Below the pieces are notes generated by a model. That model was not told the origin of the DNA, did no database searches, and saw nothing but the letters and a program-made list of their open reading frames with translations. Source: Bradyrhizobium sp. B097 (GTDB taxonomy: Bacteria > Pseudomonadota > Alphaproteobacteria > Rhizobiales > Xanthobacteraceae). From it: a stretch of DNA of 64,000 nt. Shown one piece after another: positions 42,542 to 50,834 of the stretch. The stretch spans positions 2,290,501 through 2,354,500 of the forward strand of contig NZ_CP152412.1 in assembly GCF_038957035.1 (NCBI RefSeq). The letters run 5' to 3'. Within the stretch, counting starts at the first letter, position 1, and each line of letters starts with the position of its first letter. The position numbers and the translations under genes were made by a program.

Positions 42542-43294
42542 ATGACCAACACCATCGAGGCTCCCGACGGCGGCTACCGCTTCATGCCCGGGGTCAGTCA
42601 GTATTCCTGCGGCGTCGGTGCGCTGCCCGGTTATGCCATCGAGCGGGTCAGGTTCTCCGAACCGGTACCCTTGAGCGCAGGGTTTGAACGGATAGCCGAG
42701 ATCATCAGGGACGCCGGCCGTCCGCTGACCGCTTTCGCGGCCTGCGAACTGCGCTCGCCGGCGCCGTTCACCGAGGAGGGGTTCAAGGCCTTCAACGAAA
42801 TCTATATCAAGACGCTGATCGCCTGGGGCGTGATGCGCGACGGCGTCAATCCGGTGGCGCGCAGCAACGTCTGTCCAAAGCTCGATCCGCCCGCCGAGCC
42901 GTCGTTCCACGCTTTCTGCTACACGGTGCCGGCGGCGAAGGATGCACCGACGAGCTTCGTTGTCGCCGGCAGCGGCGAGTCGGTCGAGGGCAAGGCCAAT
43001 TATCGCGATCATACTGTCGCGCTCGGCGACACCAGCCCGGCTGGCATCCTGGCGAAGGCGAAATTCGTGCTTGGCGAGATGGAACGCCGGATGAGCGCGT
43101 TCGGCGCCTCCTGGCGCGACACCACCGCGGTGCAACTCTACACCGTGCATGACGCCTACCCGGTGCTCGAAAGCGAGCTGGGCCGCCGTGGCGTGCTTCG
43201 CAACGGCCTGACCTGGCATTTCGACCGGCCGCCGGTGGTTGGACTCGACTATGAAATGGATTGCCGGCGTGTGCAACTCGAACGCGTGGTGTGA
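42542..43294 (+). CDS. Putative 2-aminomuconate deaminase (CnbZ-like)
   Basis: 250-aa cytosolic protein. The N-terminal EAPDGGYRFMPGVSQYS, and then RPLTAFAACELRSPAPFTEEG, resemble as far as I recall the CnbZ family (2-amino-5-chloromuconate deaminase of nitrobenzene degraders). The C-terminal AVQLYTVHDAYPVLESEL has the look of a RidA-fold helix and strand. This assignment is from memory and needs a profile search. Its neighbours are amine- and imine-processing genes, which fits an ammonia-releasing step. Confidence 0.55.
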   Translation: MTNTIEAPDGGYRFMPGVSQYSCGVGALPGYAIERVRFSEPVPLSAGFERIAEIIRDAGRPLTAFAACELRSPAPFTEEGFKAFNEIYIKTLIAWGVMRDGVNPVARSNVCPKLDPPAEPSFHAFCYTVPAAKDAPTSFVVAGSGESVEGKANYRDHTVALGDTSPAGILAKAKFVLGEMERRMSAFGASWRDTTAVQLYTVHDAYPVLESELGRRGVLRNGLTWHFDRPPVVGLDYEMDCRRVQLERVV

Positions 43295-43356
43295 TGTGTC
43301 GGTCGCGTGATGCATCAAAAGCGCGTGTGGGCGGATGTGTAAGCGCGTGCCCTTTC

Positions 43357-43375
43357 TTGACACGGGTCGCGTCAA
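43357..43375. promoter_or_regulatory. Inverted repeat TTGACAC-N5-GCGTCAA upstream of the amine oxidase
   Basis: 7-bp arms with one mismatch, 43 nt before the GTG of the amine oxidase gene. The left arm also offers a -35-like TTGACA, but no convincing -10 follows at 17 bp. Possible operator or promoter of the oxidase-cytochrome operon. Confidence 0.3.
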
Positions 43376-43418
43376 CCGTTTCCCTTCGCCATCGAAATCA
43401 TCGGCTGGGTGAACGCGG

Positions 43419-45011
43419 GTGCAGAACCAATCTGTGATCAGGCGGCGGGATTTGCTGGCGCTGATCGGGACCATCGCCGGCAGTTCGGCGATGTATCAGG
43501 CGATGACGAGCCTCGGCTTCGCGTCCGAGTCCGCCTACAAGGGACCGCTCAAGCTCGCGGGCGACGTGAAGGGCGCTTCGGTGCTGATTCTCGGCGCTGG
43601 GCTTGCCGGCATGACGGCGGCGCTGGAACTGCGTAAGGCCGGTTACAAGGTCCAGATCCTCGAATTCAACAACCGCGCCGGCGGCCGCAACTGGTCGATC
43701 CGCAGCGGTGACAGTTTTACCGAGCTCGGCGGCTTCAAGCAGACCTGCCAGTTCGAGCAGGGACTCTATCTCAATCCCGGCCCGTGGCGGATTCCCTATC
43801 ATCACCGCGCGCTGCTCGATTACTGCCGCCGGCTCAACGTGACACTGGAACCCTTCATCCAGCTCAACCACAATGCCTATCTGCACGCGACGCGTGCATT
43901 CGACGGCAAGCCGCAGCGCTTTCGCAGCATCAAGGCGGATTTCCAGGGCCAAGTGTCGGAGCTGCTCGGGAAAGTCACGCAGCAGGGCAGGCTCGACGAG
44001 TTCGTCAGCAAGGAAGACCAGGAGATCCTGCTGCATTCGCTGCGTGACTGGGGCGCGCTGGATCGCGACTACAAGTACAATGCCAACCTCGGCTCCGCCG
44101 AGTTCCGCGGTTATGCGCGCGATCCCGGCGGCGGCTTGATGGGCGATCCGCTGCCCAGCGACCCGATCTCGCTGCAGGAACTGCTGCGGTCGCGGATGTG
44201 GCGCTATTTGCAGTCCTATGCACGCTACGACTTCCAGACCACGATGTTCCAGCCGGTCGGTGGCATGGACATGATCGGCAAGGCATTCGTGCACGAGGTC
44301 GGCGATCTCATCCGCTATAACGCCAAGGTGACGCAGATCCAGCAGAACGGCTCCGGCGTCACCGTGAGCTATGTCGACACCGCCAGTCCCTCCGCGGTGC
44401 AGCAAGCGACCGCCGACTGGTGCATCTGCACCATTCCGCTGCCGATCCTGAGCCAGCTGCCTCTCGACGTCAGCGGGCCGATGAAGAATGCGATCGATTC
44501 CTTGCCCTACGCCGCCTCGGTGAAGGTCGGGCTGCAGTTCAAGCGGCGGTTCTGGGAGGAGGATGAGGCGATCTACGGCGGCATCAGCTACACCGACCTT
44601 CCGATCAGGAACATCGGCTATCCGAACTATGGCTTCAACCGCGGCGGCCGCGGCGTCCTGCTCGGCGCCTATTTGTATGAGGGCGCCAATTCCTTCGAGT
44701 TCACGGCGATGACGCCGGCCGAGCGGGTCGCCAGCGCGGTCGAATTCGGCGCCAAGATCCATCCGCAGTACAAAAGCGAGTTCGAGAACGGTGTCGCGGT
44801 GGCGTGGCATCGGGTGCCGTTCACGCTCGGCTGCGCCGGTGAATGGACCGAAGCCGGGCGGGCGCAGCATTACCGCAATCTCTGCCAGATCGACGGCCGC
44901 ATCGCGCTGGCGGGCGAGCACGCTTCGCAACTGCCGGCCTGGCAGGAGGGCGCAATCCTGTCCGCACTCGATGCCATTACCCGATTGCACGAACGCGTGG
45001 TGAAGACATGA
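43419..45011 (+). CDS. Tat-exported flavin monoamine oxidase-family dehydrogenase
   Basis: 530-aa FAD protein. The N-terminus has a twin-arginine leader (IRRRDLLALIG, residues about 7-17), so the protein should be exported folded with FAD. The dinucleotide motif LILGAGLAGMTAALELRKAG is followed by FNNRAGGRNWSIR, and the C-terminal FAD segment is RIALAGEHASQLPAWQEGAILSA with unusually few changes from amine oxidases. GTG start. The overlap with a cytochrome c gene (ATGA) suggests electrons go to the cytochrome rather than O2, as in the nicotine-oxidising NicA2/CycN pair. The product would be an imine. Confidence 0.87.
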   Translation: MQNQSVIRRRDLLALIGTIAGSSAMYQAMTSLGFASESAYKGPLKLAGDVKGASVLILGAGLAGMTAALELRKAGYKVQILEFNNRAGGRNWSIRSGDSFTELGGFKQTCQFEQGLYLNPGPWRIPYHHRALLDYCRRLNVTLEPFIQLNHNAYLHATRAFDGKPQRFRSIKADFQGQVSELLGKVTQQGRLDEFVSKEDQEILLHSLRDWGALDRDYKYNANLGSAEFRGYARDPGGGLMGDPLPSDPISLQELLRSRMWRYLQSYARYDFQTTMFQPVGGMDMIGKAFVHEVGDLIRYNAKVTQIQQNGSGVTVSYVDTASPSAVQQATADWCICTIPLPILSQLPLDVSGPMKNAIDSLPYAASVKVGLQFKRRFWEEDEAIYGGISYTDLPIRNIGYPNYGFNRGGRGVLLGAYLYEGANSFEFTAMTPAERVASAVEFGAKIHPQYKSEFENGVAVAWHRVPFTLGCAGEWTEAGRAQHYRNLCQIDGRIALAGEHASQLPAWQEGAILSALDAITRLHERVVKT

Positions 45012-45418
45012 TGGTGCGGACAGGAACATCGGTTATCGCGGCGCTCGCACTGCTGTCGGCGACCGCGGCCCTCGGGCAGGACAGCGGGGTGACCAAGCGC
45101 ACCTTCTCTTCCGGCTACCGTTTCGTGGAGATGACCGGCGAGGAACTGTTCGGCAATGTCTGCCAGGGCTGCCACATGCCGGATGCGACGGGCGCAAGCG
45201 GCGCCGGCACCTATCCCTCGCTCGCCGGCAACAAGACTCTCGAGACCGGCAGCTATCCGATCTACCTCGTCGTCAATGGCCGCCGCGGCATGCCGGCGTT
45301 CGGCGACATGATGACCGATGGTCAAGTCGCCGCCGTTGTGAACTATCTGCGGACGCACTTCGGCAACACCTATCACGACGCGGTGACACCTAAGGACGTC
45401 CAGGACGCCCGCCGCTAA
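45008..45418 (+). CDS. Periplasmic class-I cytochrome c
   Basis: 136-aa precursor with a Sec leader (cleavage near ALG-QDS). Haem c is attached at CQGCH (Cys52, Cys55, His56), and a distal Met ligand is available in RRGMPAFGDMM. The start overlaps the amine oxidase stop and the RidA gene follows 19 nt later, so the three are one operon. Expected role: electron acceptor of the amine dehydrogenase, passing electrons to the respiratory chain (inference from context). Confidence 0.9.
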   Translation: MMVRTGTSVIAALALLSATAALGQDSGVTKRTFSSGYRFVEMTGEELFGNVCQGCHMPDATGASGAGTYPSLAGNKTLETGSYPIYLVVNGRRGMPAFGDMMTDGQVAAVVNYLRTHFGNTYHDAVTPKDVQDARR

Positions 45419-45437
45419 CCACTTTGGAGAGAGTTCG

Positions 45438-45926
45438 ATGAAATTCATCGGTATCGCACTGGGGGCCGCACTGGCGGCGATGGCGACCGCTGCCTCGGCT
45501 GACGTGGTCAGGCATCCGATTCCCAACTCGACATTCCCGATCGCGCAGGCCGTGACCGTCACCGGCAACACCACGACGGTCTATGTCAGCGGCCAGGTGC
45601 CGCCGGTCGCCAACAAGGATGCCGATCCGTCGAGCCCGCAGGCCTATGGCGACACCAAGACCCAGACCGTGGGCGTGCTCAACCGCATCAAGGCGGTTCT
45701 GGAAGGCCAGGGGCTTGGCATGGGCGATGTCGTCAAGATGCAGGTGTTCCTGGTCCACAACACGGCTGCGCCGATGGACTTCAAGGCCTTCATGGAGGGC
45801 TACACCCAGTTCTTCGGCGGCAGCCAGCCGAACCTGCCGGCGCGCTCGGTGGTCGGCGTCGCTGCGCTCGCCAATCCCGGCTTCCTGGTCGAGATCGAGG
45901 TGATTGCGGTCAAGGATGCGAAATAA
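45438..45926 (+). CDS. Exported RidA-family imine/enamine deaminase
   Basis: 162-aa precursor. The first 21 residues form a clear signal peptide (cleavage near ASA-DVV), which is unusual because typical RidA proteins are cytosolic. The mature part keeps the RidA substrate-binding arginine (Arg136 in NLPARSVVG) and the glutamate in FLVEIEVIAV. RidA hydrolyses reactive imines/enamines to carbonyl plus ammonia. Placed after an imine-forming amine oxidase, it could finish the reaction in the periplasm. GGAGAG precedes the ATG. Confidence 0.88.
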   Translation: MKFIGIALGAALAAMATAASADVVRHPIPNSTFPIAQAVTVTGNTTTVYVSGQVPPVANKDADPSSPQAYGDTKTQTVGVLNRIKAVLEGQGLGMGDVVKMQVFLVHNTAAPMDFKAFMEGYTQFFGGSQPNLPARSVVGVAALANPGFLVEIEVIAVKDAK

Positions 45927-46054
45927 GGACTCCAAATAGCGTGCGCGAAAGCGCGGAGCATGCGCGCGGAAATTGAAGGGCTCGCCGTCTTGCCAAAGCG
46001 CGTGCCGCCTGTCTGAATTCGCCGCCGGTGTGGTGGAAATTCTGGGAGAGCACG

Positions 46055-47473
46055 ATGTCGCACAAGACCCGAAACATGGTTCGATCGCTGCAGATCGCGG
46101 CAGCGTTCGCTCCGGTCCTGCTCGTGTCCGGCGCCGGCGCGCAGGGACTGACCGAGCAGCAGCAATTCGCCCGCGGCATCTACCAGGAGCTGGTCGAGAT
46201 CAACACGACCACCGCGACCGGCGATACCCAGAAGGCGGCGGAGGCGATGGGCGCGCGGCTGCGCGCGGCGGGCTTCCCCGAGAGCGACGTGCATGTGTTC
46301 TCGCCGGCACCGCACAAGGGCAATCTGGTGGCGCGGTTGCACGGCTCCGGCGCGCGCAAGCCGATCCTCCTTGTCGCCCATATCGACGTCGTGCCCGCCA
46401 ACCGCGAGGACTGGTCGGTCGATCCGTTCAAGCTCACCGAGCAGGACGGCTATTTCTACGGCCGCGGCTCCGGCGACGACAAATACATGGCGTCCGCCTT
46501 CATCACCAATCTGATCCGCTACAAGAAGGAGGGCTACAAGCCGGACCGCGACATCATCGTCGCGCTCGAGACCGACGAGGAGATCCTCGATGCCAACGGT
46601 CTCGGCATGCAGTGGCTGATCAAGAACCACCGCGACCTGATCGATGCCGAGTTCGCGCTCAACGAGGGCGGCGGCGTCGGCCTGAAGAACGGCAAGGCGA
46701 TCCGCAACAGCGTGCAGACCAGCGAGAAGGTCTCGATCGGCTACCAGCTCACCGTGAAGGATCGCGGCGGCCACTCATCGCTGCCGCGCAAGGACAATGC
46801 GATCTATCGGCTCGCCGAAGGCCTGGTGCGGCTCTCCAAATACGACTTCCCGATGAATCTCAACGAGACGACGCGGATCTATTTCACCAAGACCGCCGAG
46901 GTCGACAAGTCGCATGCCGACGATATCAAGGCGATCCTGGCGCCGCAGCCTGACCCGGCGGCGCTGGCGCGTTTGTCGGAGAATCCCGGCTACAACGCGC
47001 AGCTCCGCACCACCTGTGTCGCGACCATGCTGGAGGGCGGCCACGCCATCAATGCGCTGCCGCAGCTGGCGACCGCCAAGGTGAATTGCCGGATCCTGCC
47101 CGGCGAGCCGGTCGAAGGCGTTCAGGCGACGATCGAGCGCGTGCTCGCCGACAAGCAGATCGAGGTGACCCCGACCGGCAAAGCCGTGCTGAGCCCGCCA
47201 TCGCCCTTGAACGAAGAGATCATGGGATCGGTCGAGAAGCTGTCGAAGGAGTTCTGGCCGAATGCCGAAATCGTCCCCGTGATGAGCACCGGCGCCACCG
47301 ACGGTAGCTATCTGCGCAATGCCGGGATTCCGACCTACGGCCATTCCGGACTGGGATCCGATGTCGATGACAACCGGGCTCACGGCAAGGACGAGCGCGT
47401 GCTCGTCAAATCGTTCTACGAAGGCGAGGAGTACCTCTATCGCCTGGTCAAGATGCTCGCCGGCGGGAAATGA
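46055..47473 (+). CDS. Exported M20-family metallopeptidase
   Basis: 472-aa precursor with a leader ending near SGAGA-QGL. Zinc ligands and catalytic residues of M20 carboxypeptidases/deacylases are visible: HIDVVPA, GRGSGDDKY, ETDEEI and a C-terminal HGKDER. The lid/dimerisation domain lies at about residues 210-340. GGGAGAG lies 4 nt before the ATG at 46055. It would cleave an amide or dipeptide in the periplasm, possibly releasing the amine substrate of the upstream oxidase (inference). Confidence 0.88.
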   Translation: MSHKTRNMVRSLQIAAAFAPVLLVSGAGAQGLTEQQQFARGIYQELVEINTTTATGDTQKAAEAMGARLRAAGFPESDVHVFSPAPHKGNLVARLHGSGARKPILLVAHIDVVPANREDWSVDPFKLTEQDGYFYGRGSGDDKYMASAFITNLIRYKKEGYKPDRDIIVALETDEEILDANGLGMQWLIKNHRDLIDAEFALNEGGGVGLKNGKAIRNSVQTSEKVSIGYQLTVKDRGGHSSLPRKDNAIYRLAEGLVRLSKYDFPMNLNETTRIYFTKTAEVDKSHADDIKAILAPQPDPAALARLSENPGYNAQLRTTCVATMLEGGHAINALPQLATAKVNCRILPGEPVEGVQATIERVLADKQIEVTPTGKAVLSPPSPLNEEIMGSVEKLSKEFWPNAEIVPVMSTGATDGSYLRNAGIPTYGHSGLGSDVDDNRAHGKDERVLVKSFYEGEEYLYRLVKMLAGGK

Positions 47474-48291
47474 TGGCTGACGGAAAGACAAAGATGCGGG
47501 TTGCGGTCGCCGGCCTCGGCGCGATCGGTACCGACGTCGTCAAGGCGCTCGATCAGGGCATCGAGGGCCTGACGCTGGTTGCGGTGTCGGCGAACAGCCC
47601 GGACAGGCACCGCGGCTGGATCGAAGGTCTCAAATCTGCGCCGAAGCTGGTGCCGATCGAGCAGCTGGCCGAGGTCGCCGACATCGTGGTCGAGTGTGCA
47701 CCGAGCAGACTGGTGCGCGCGATCGTGGCGCCGGTGGTCGCGCGCGGCAAGACCGCGATCGTGCTCAGCGTCGGCGCGCTGTTGCAGAACGAGGACCTGG
47801 TCGACCTCGCCAAAGCGCACGGCGGCCAGATCATCGTGCCGACCGGCGCGCTGATCGGGCTCGATGCGGTGACTGCGGCCGCGGTCGGGACCATCCATTC
47901 GGCAAGGCTGGTGACGCGGAAGCCGGTCGCGGGCCTCGTCGGCGCGCCGCATCTGGTTGAGAACAACATCCGGATCGACGACATCACCGAGCCGCTGCGC
48001 GTCTTCGAGGGCAGCGCGCGCGACGCGGCGAAGGGCTTTCCGGCCAATCTCAACGTCGCGGTGGCGCTGTCGCTCGCCGGCATCGGGCCCGATCGCACAA
48101 GGGTCGAGATCTGGGCCGACCCGACGGTGACGCGCAACACCCACCGGATCGAGGTCGATTCCGATTCCGCGCGGTTCTCGATGATGATCGAGAACATCCC
48201 CTCGGACAATCCGAAGACCGGCCGCATCACGGCGCTGTCGGTGATCGCCTGCCTGCGCAAGCTGCGCGCGTCGTTGCGGATCGGCACGTGA
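47470..48291 (+). CDS. Aspartate dehydrogenase family protein (DUF108)
   Basis: 273-aa cytosolic NAD(P)-dependent enzyme. The N-terminal VAGLGAIGTDVV binds the cofactor; the DUF108 core includes VPTGALIGLDAV and GFPANLNVAVALSLAGIGPDRT. Known members oxidise L-aspartate to iminoaspartate/oxaloacetate (NadX) or run in reverse. Its ATG overlaps the M20 stop and its stop overlaps the nicotinamidase start. The physiological substrate in this operon may differ from aspartate. Confidence 0.85.
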   Translation: MMADGKTKMRVAVAGLGAIGTDVVKALDQGIEGLTLVAVSANSPDRHRGWIEGLKSAPKLVPIEQLAEVADIVVECAPSRLVRAIVAPVVARGKTAIVLSVGALLQNEDLVDLAKAHGGQIIVPTGALIGLDAVTAAAVGTIHSARLVTRKPVAGLVGAPHLVENNIRIDDITEPLRVFEGSARDAAKGFPANLNVAVALSLAGIGPDRTRVEIWADPTVTRNTHRIEVDSDSARFSMMIENIPSDNPKTGRITALSVIACLRKLRASLRIGT

Positions 48292-48911
48292 TGCACATCC
48301 AGCCCGACGATCTGCTGCTGATCATCGACGTGCAGAACGATTTCTGCCCCGGCGGCGCGCTGGCGGTCGCCGACGGCGACGCCGTCGTGCCCGTCGTCAA
48401 CCGGCTCGCCGGGCGCTTCGATCACGTCGTGCTGACCCAGGACTGGCATCCGGCGGGCCACAGCTCGTTTGCGACCTCGCATCCAGGCGCGGCGCCGTTC
48501 TCCTCGATCAGCATGCCCTATGGGCCGCAGACGCTTTGGCCGAATCATTGCATCCAGGGCACCGCGGGCGCCGCGTTTCATCCCGACCTCGTAACCGACC
48601 GCGCCGAGCTCGTGATCCGCAAGGGGTTCCGGGCCGCGATCGATTCCTATTCGGCGTTCTTCGAGAACGACCTGACAACGCCGACCGGGCTCGCCGGATA
48701 TCTGCGCGAGCGTGGCCTCAAGCGCGTCGTGATGGCCGGGCTCGCGACGGATTTTTGCGTGCAGTATTCGGCGCTCGACGCGCGGCGGCTCGGCTTCGAG
48801 ACCGCGGTCGTGCTGCCGGGCTGCCGCGCCATCGATCTCGGCGGCTCGCTTGCTGCCGCCACACTGGCGATGCGCGAGGCCGGCGTGGCGCTTGTTGAGG
48901 AGATTCCCTGA
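48291..48911 (+). CDS. pncA: Nicotinamidase PncA
   Basis: 206-aa cysteine hydrolase converting nicotinamide to nicotinate. The catalytic triad can be seen as Asp13, Lys111 and Cys156 (DFCVQYSALD), with the metal site Asp51, His53 and His57 (QDWHPAGHSSF). The length matches PncA. ATG 48291 shares one base with the preceding stop; a GTG one codon earlier is an alternative. It closes the rightward operon; linkage to an aspartate dehydrogenase would make sense for NAD supply or for N-heterocycle breakdown. Confidence 0.9.
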   Translation: MHIQPDDLLLIIDVQNDFCPGGALAVADGDAVVPVVNRLAGRFDHVVLTQDWHPAGHSSFATSHPGAAPFSSISMPYGPQTLWPNHCIQGTAGAAFHPDLVTDRAELVIRKGFRAAIDSYSAFFENDLTTPTGLAGYLRERGLKRVVMAGLATDFCVQYSALDARRLGFETAVVLPGCRAIDLGGSLAAATLAMREAGVALVEEIP

Positions 48912-49000
48912 GCGCGGCCAAGCCGGGGCAAAAACCATTGTTTTGACTGGCCTTTTGTTCTAATCCCCAGCCGTTGATGATCACGCGCAGCGGAGCTTTC

Positions 49001-49987
49001 GTGTCGGGACAGGTTTTGCGGATAGGGACGCGCAAGAGCGCGATGGCGCTCGCGCAGACGGACGAGGTCGCGCGGCTGCTGCGCGCCTCGGCGGACGACC
49101 TTGCCGTCGAAATCGTCAAGTTCGAGACTCGCGGCGACCAGGACCAGACCAGCAAGCTGTTGCGCCACGGCGGCAAGGGCGGTGCCTTCGTCGCCGAGAT
49201 CCGCGAAGCCATGCGTGCCGGCACGCTGCAGGCGGCAATGCATTCGCTGAAGGACGTGCCGGGCAATGAGGAGACGCCGGGTCTCGTCCTCGCCGCGATG
49301 CTGGCGCGCGATGCCGCCAATGACAGCCTCGTGTTGCGGCCGGGCCTGACGCTGGATGCGTTTCGCGCCTCGCGTGGCAAGGGCTTCATGATCGGCACCA
49401 ATGCCGTGCGCCGTGCCGCCTATCTGCGGAGGCTGTTTCCGGAGGCGACGGTCATTCATTTCCGCGGTGCCGCCGACACGCGAATTGCAAAACTCGATCG
49501 CGGCGCCAAGCAGCGGCTGCCCGATGGCGGCGAGGTGGGGCCGGCGGATGCGCTGGTGATGGCGCGTTCCGGCCTCGAGCGCATCGGCATGACCGCGCGC
49601 ATCGCGCATGATTTCTCCGTCGACGAGATGCTGCCGGCGGTTGGCCAGGGCATCGTAGCGGTCGAATGCGTCGCGACCGACTGGGCGACCCGGGCGCGGC
49701 TTGCCGGGATCGACAACGCGCCGTCGCGCCTTGCGGCCGAGGCCGAGCGCGAGGTGCTGTGGGTGCTCAACGGCCATTGCAATTCACCGATCGCCGGCCA
49801 CGCCACGATCGCGGGACGCGAGATGACGCTGCGCGCCTCGGTGCTCGACGAGGCCGGTGCCGGCTTCATCGAGGTGACGCGGCGCGGACCGGCGGACCGG
49901 CCGCGCGAGCTCGGCCGCGCCGTCGGGATGGAGCTGCTCGCGAAGGGCGCCGCCGAGATCATCGCCCGCACCCGGGTGGACGAGTAG
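49001..49987 (+). CDS. hemC: HemC-like (hydroxymethylbilane synthase family), divergent
   Basis: 328 aa from GTG 49001 (GGAG 5 nt upstream); an ATG at 48977 is in frame but lacks an SD. The key residues of porphobilinogen deaminase are present: LRIGTRKSAMALAQT, catalytic Asp85 in HSLKDVP, and the cofactor cysteine Cys260 in LNGHCNSPIAG. Several usually invariant stretches have changed (GTNAVRR for GTSSLRR, FRGAADTR for LRGNVDTR). It could be the haem-pathway enzyme or a diverged paralogue. Single gene, facing the crotonase gene. Confidence 0.8.
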   Translation: MSGQVLRIGTRKSAMALAQTDEVARLLRASADDLAVEIVKFETRGDQDQTSKLLRHGGKGGAFVAEIREAMRAGTLQAAMHSLKDVPGNEETPGLVLAAMLARDAANDSLVLRPGLTLDAFRASRGKGFMIGTNAVRRAAYLRRLFPEATVIHFRGAADTRIAKLDRGAKQRLPDGGEVGPADALVMARSGLERIGMTARIAHDFSVDEMLPAVGQGIVAVECVATDWATRARLAGIDNAPSRLAAEAEREVLWVLNGHCNSPIAGHATIAGREMTLRASVLDEAGAGFIEVTRRGPADRPRELGRAVGMELLAKGAAEIIARTRVDE

Positions 49988-50013
49988 CGTCCGCCGTCGT
50001 CGCGATCGATTGC

Positions 50014-50802
50014 TCAGGCAATGTCGGCGAAATCGCCGTGCCGGCCCTTGCCCGCCGCGAAGCGACGTGCGCCGGCCTCGGTCTCGCCGCTCGCAACCGT
50101 CGCAAGCCCGAGACGGAATTCGTTCAGCGTGGCCTGGTCCCAGCCGAGCTCCCATTGCTCGATCGCGGAGAGCCGGTCGCTGCGCAACGCCGCCTGCGGC
50201 AGGCGGCACAGATCATGGGCGAGGCTGCGCGCCTCGGTGAGCGCCGTGCCGGGTGCGACCACGCGGTTGGCGAGCCCGATCCGTCCGGCCTCTTCGCCGG
50301 AGACGCCGCGTCCGGTGAGGATCATGTCCATCGCGCGGCTGTGCCCGATCAGCCGCGGCAGGCGCACGGTGCCGAGATCCATCAACGGCACGCCGAAGCG
50401 CCGGCAATAGACGCCGAAGGTGGCATCGCGAGCCGCGACCCGGAGATCGCACCAGATCGCAAGCTCAAGCCCGCCCGCCACGGCGGGTCCCTCGACTGCG
50501 GCGATCACCGGCTTCGACAGCTTCATCCGCGTCGGGCCCATCGGGCCGTCGCCGTTCTCGACACGGTGACCGCGATGACCGGCCGCGGTCCGCTTCAGGT
50601 CGAAGCCGGCGCAGAATGCGCCGCCCGCGCCGGTCAGGATTGCGACCGACAGCGACGGGTCGCGATCGAAGGTGCGAAACGCCTGTGCCAGGCCCTGCGC
50701 GGTCTCCGGATTGACCGCGTTGCGCGCCTCGTCATAGCGATCGATGGTCACGATCGCGATGGCCTGCTCGGTTCGGTATTTGACGGTCGGGTGGTCCAGC
50801 AT
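50014..50802 (-). CDS. Enoyl-CoA hydratase/isomerase family protein
   Basis: 262-aa crotonase-fold protein. The oxyanion-hole region GAFCAGFDLK and the first glutamate position (AGGLELAIWCDL) are kept, but the second catalytic Glu region reads GVYCRRFGVPLMDLG, without Glu. It may thus act as an isomerase, hydrolase or lyase rather than a standard hydratase. It follows the Rieske oxygenase gene by 32 nt on the same strand, suggesting one transcript. Confidence 0.86.
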   Translation of the reverse strand: MLDHPTVKYRTEQAIAIVTIDRYDEARNAVNPETAQGLAQAFRTFDRDPSLSVAILTGAGGAFCAGFDLKRTAAGHRGHRVENGDGPMGPTRMKLSKPVIAAVEGPAVAGGLELAIWCDLRVAARDATFGVYCRRFGVPLMDLGTVRLPRLIGHSRAMDMILTGRGVSGEEAGRIGLANRVVAPGTALTEARSLAHDLCRLPQAALRSDRLSAIEQWELGWDQATLNEFRLGLATVASGETEAGARRFAAGKGRHGDFADIA

Positions 50803-50834
50803 GCTCGGTCCTCGATACGCAATGTTGGAGCGGA

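Noticed and set aside
43398..45029. 543-codon leftward frame opposite the amine oxidase
   Set aside because: Antisense to a gene with Tat leader and FAD motifs.
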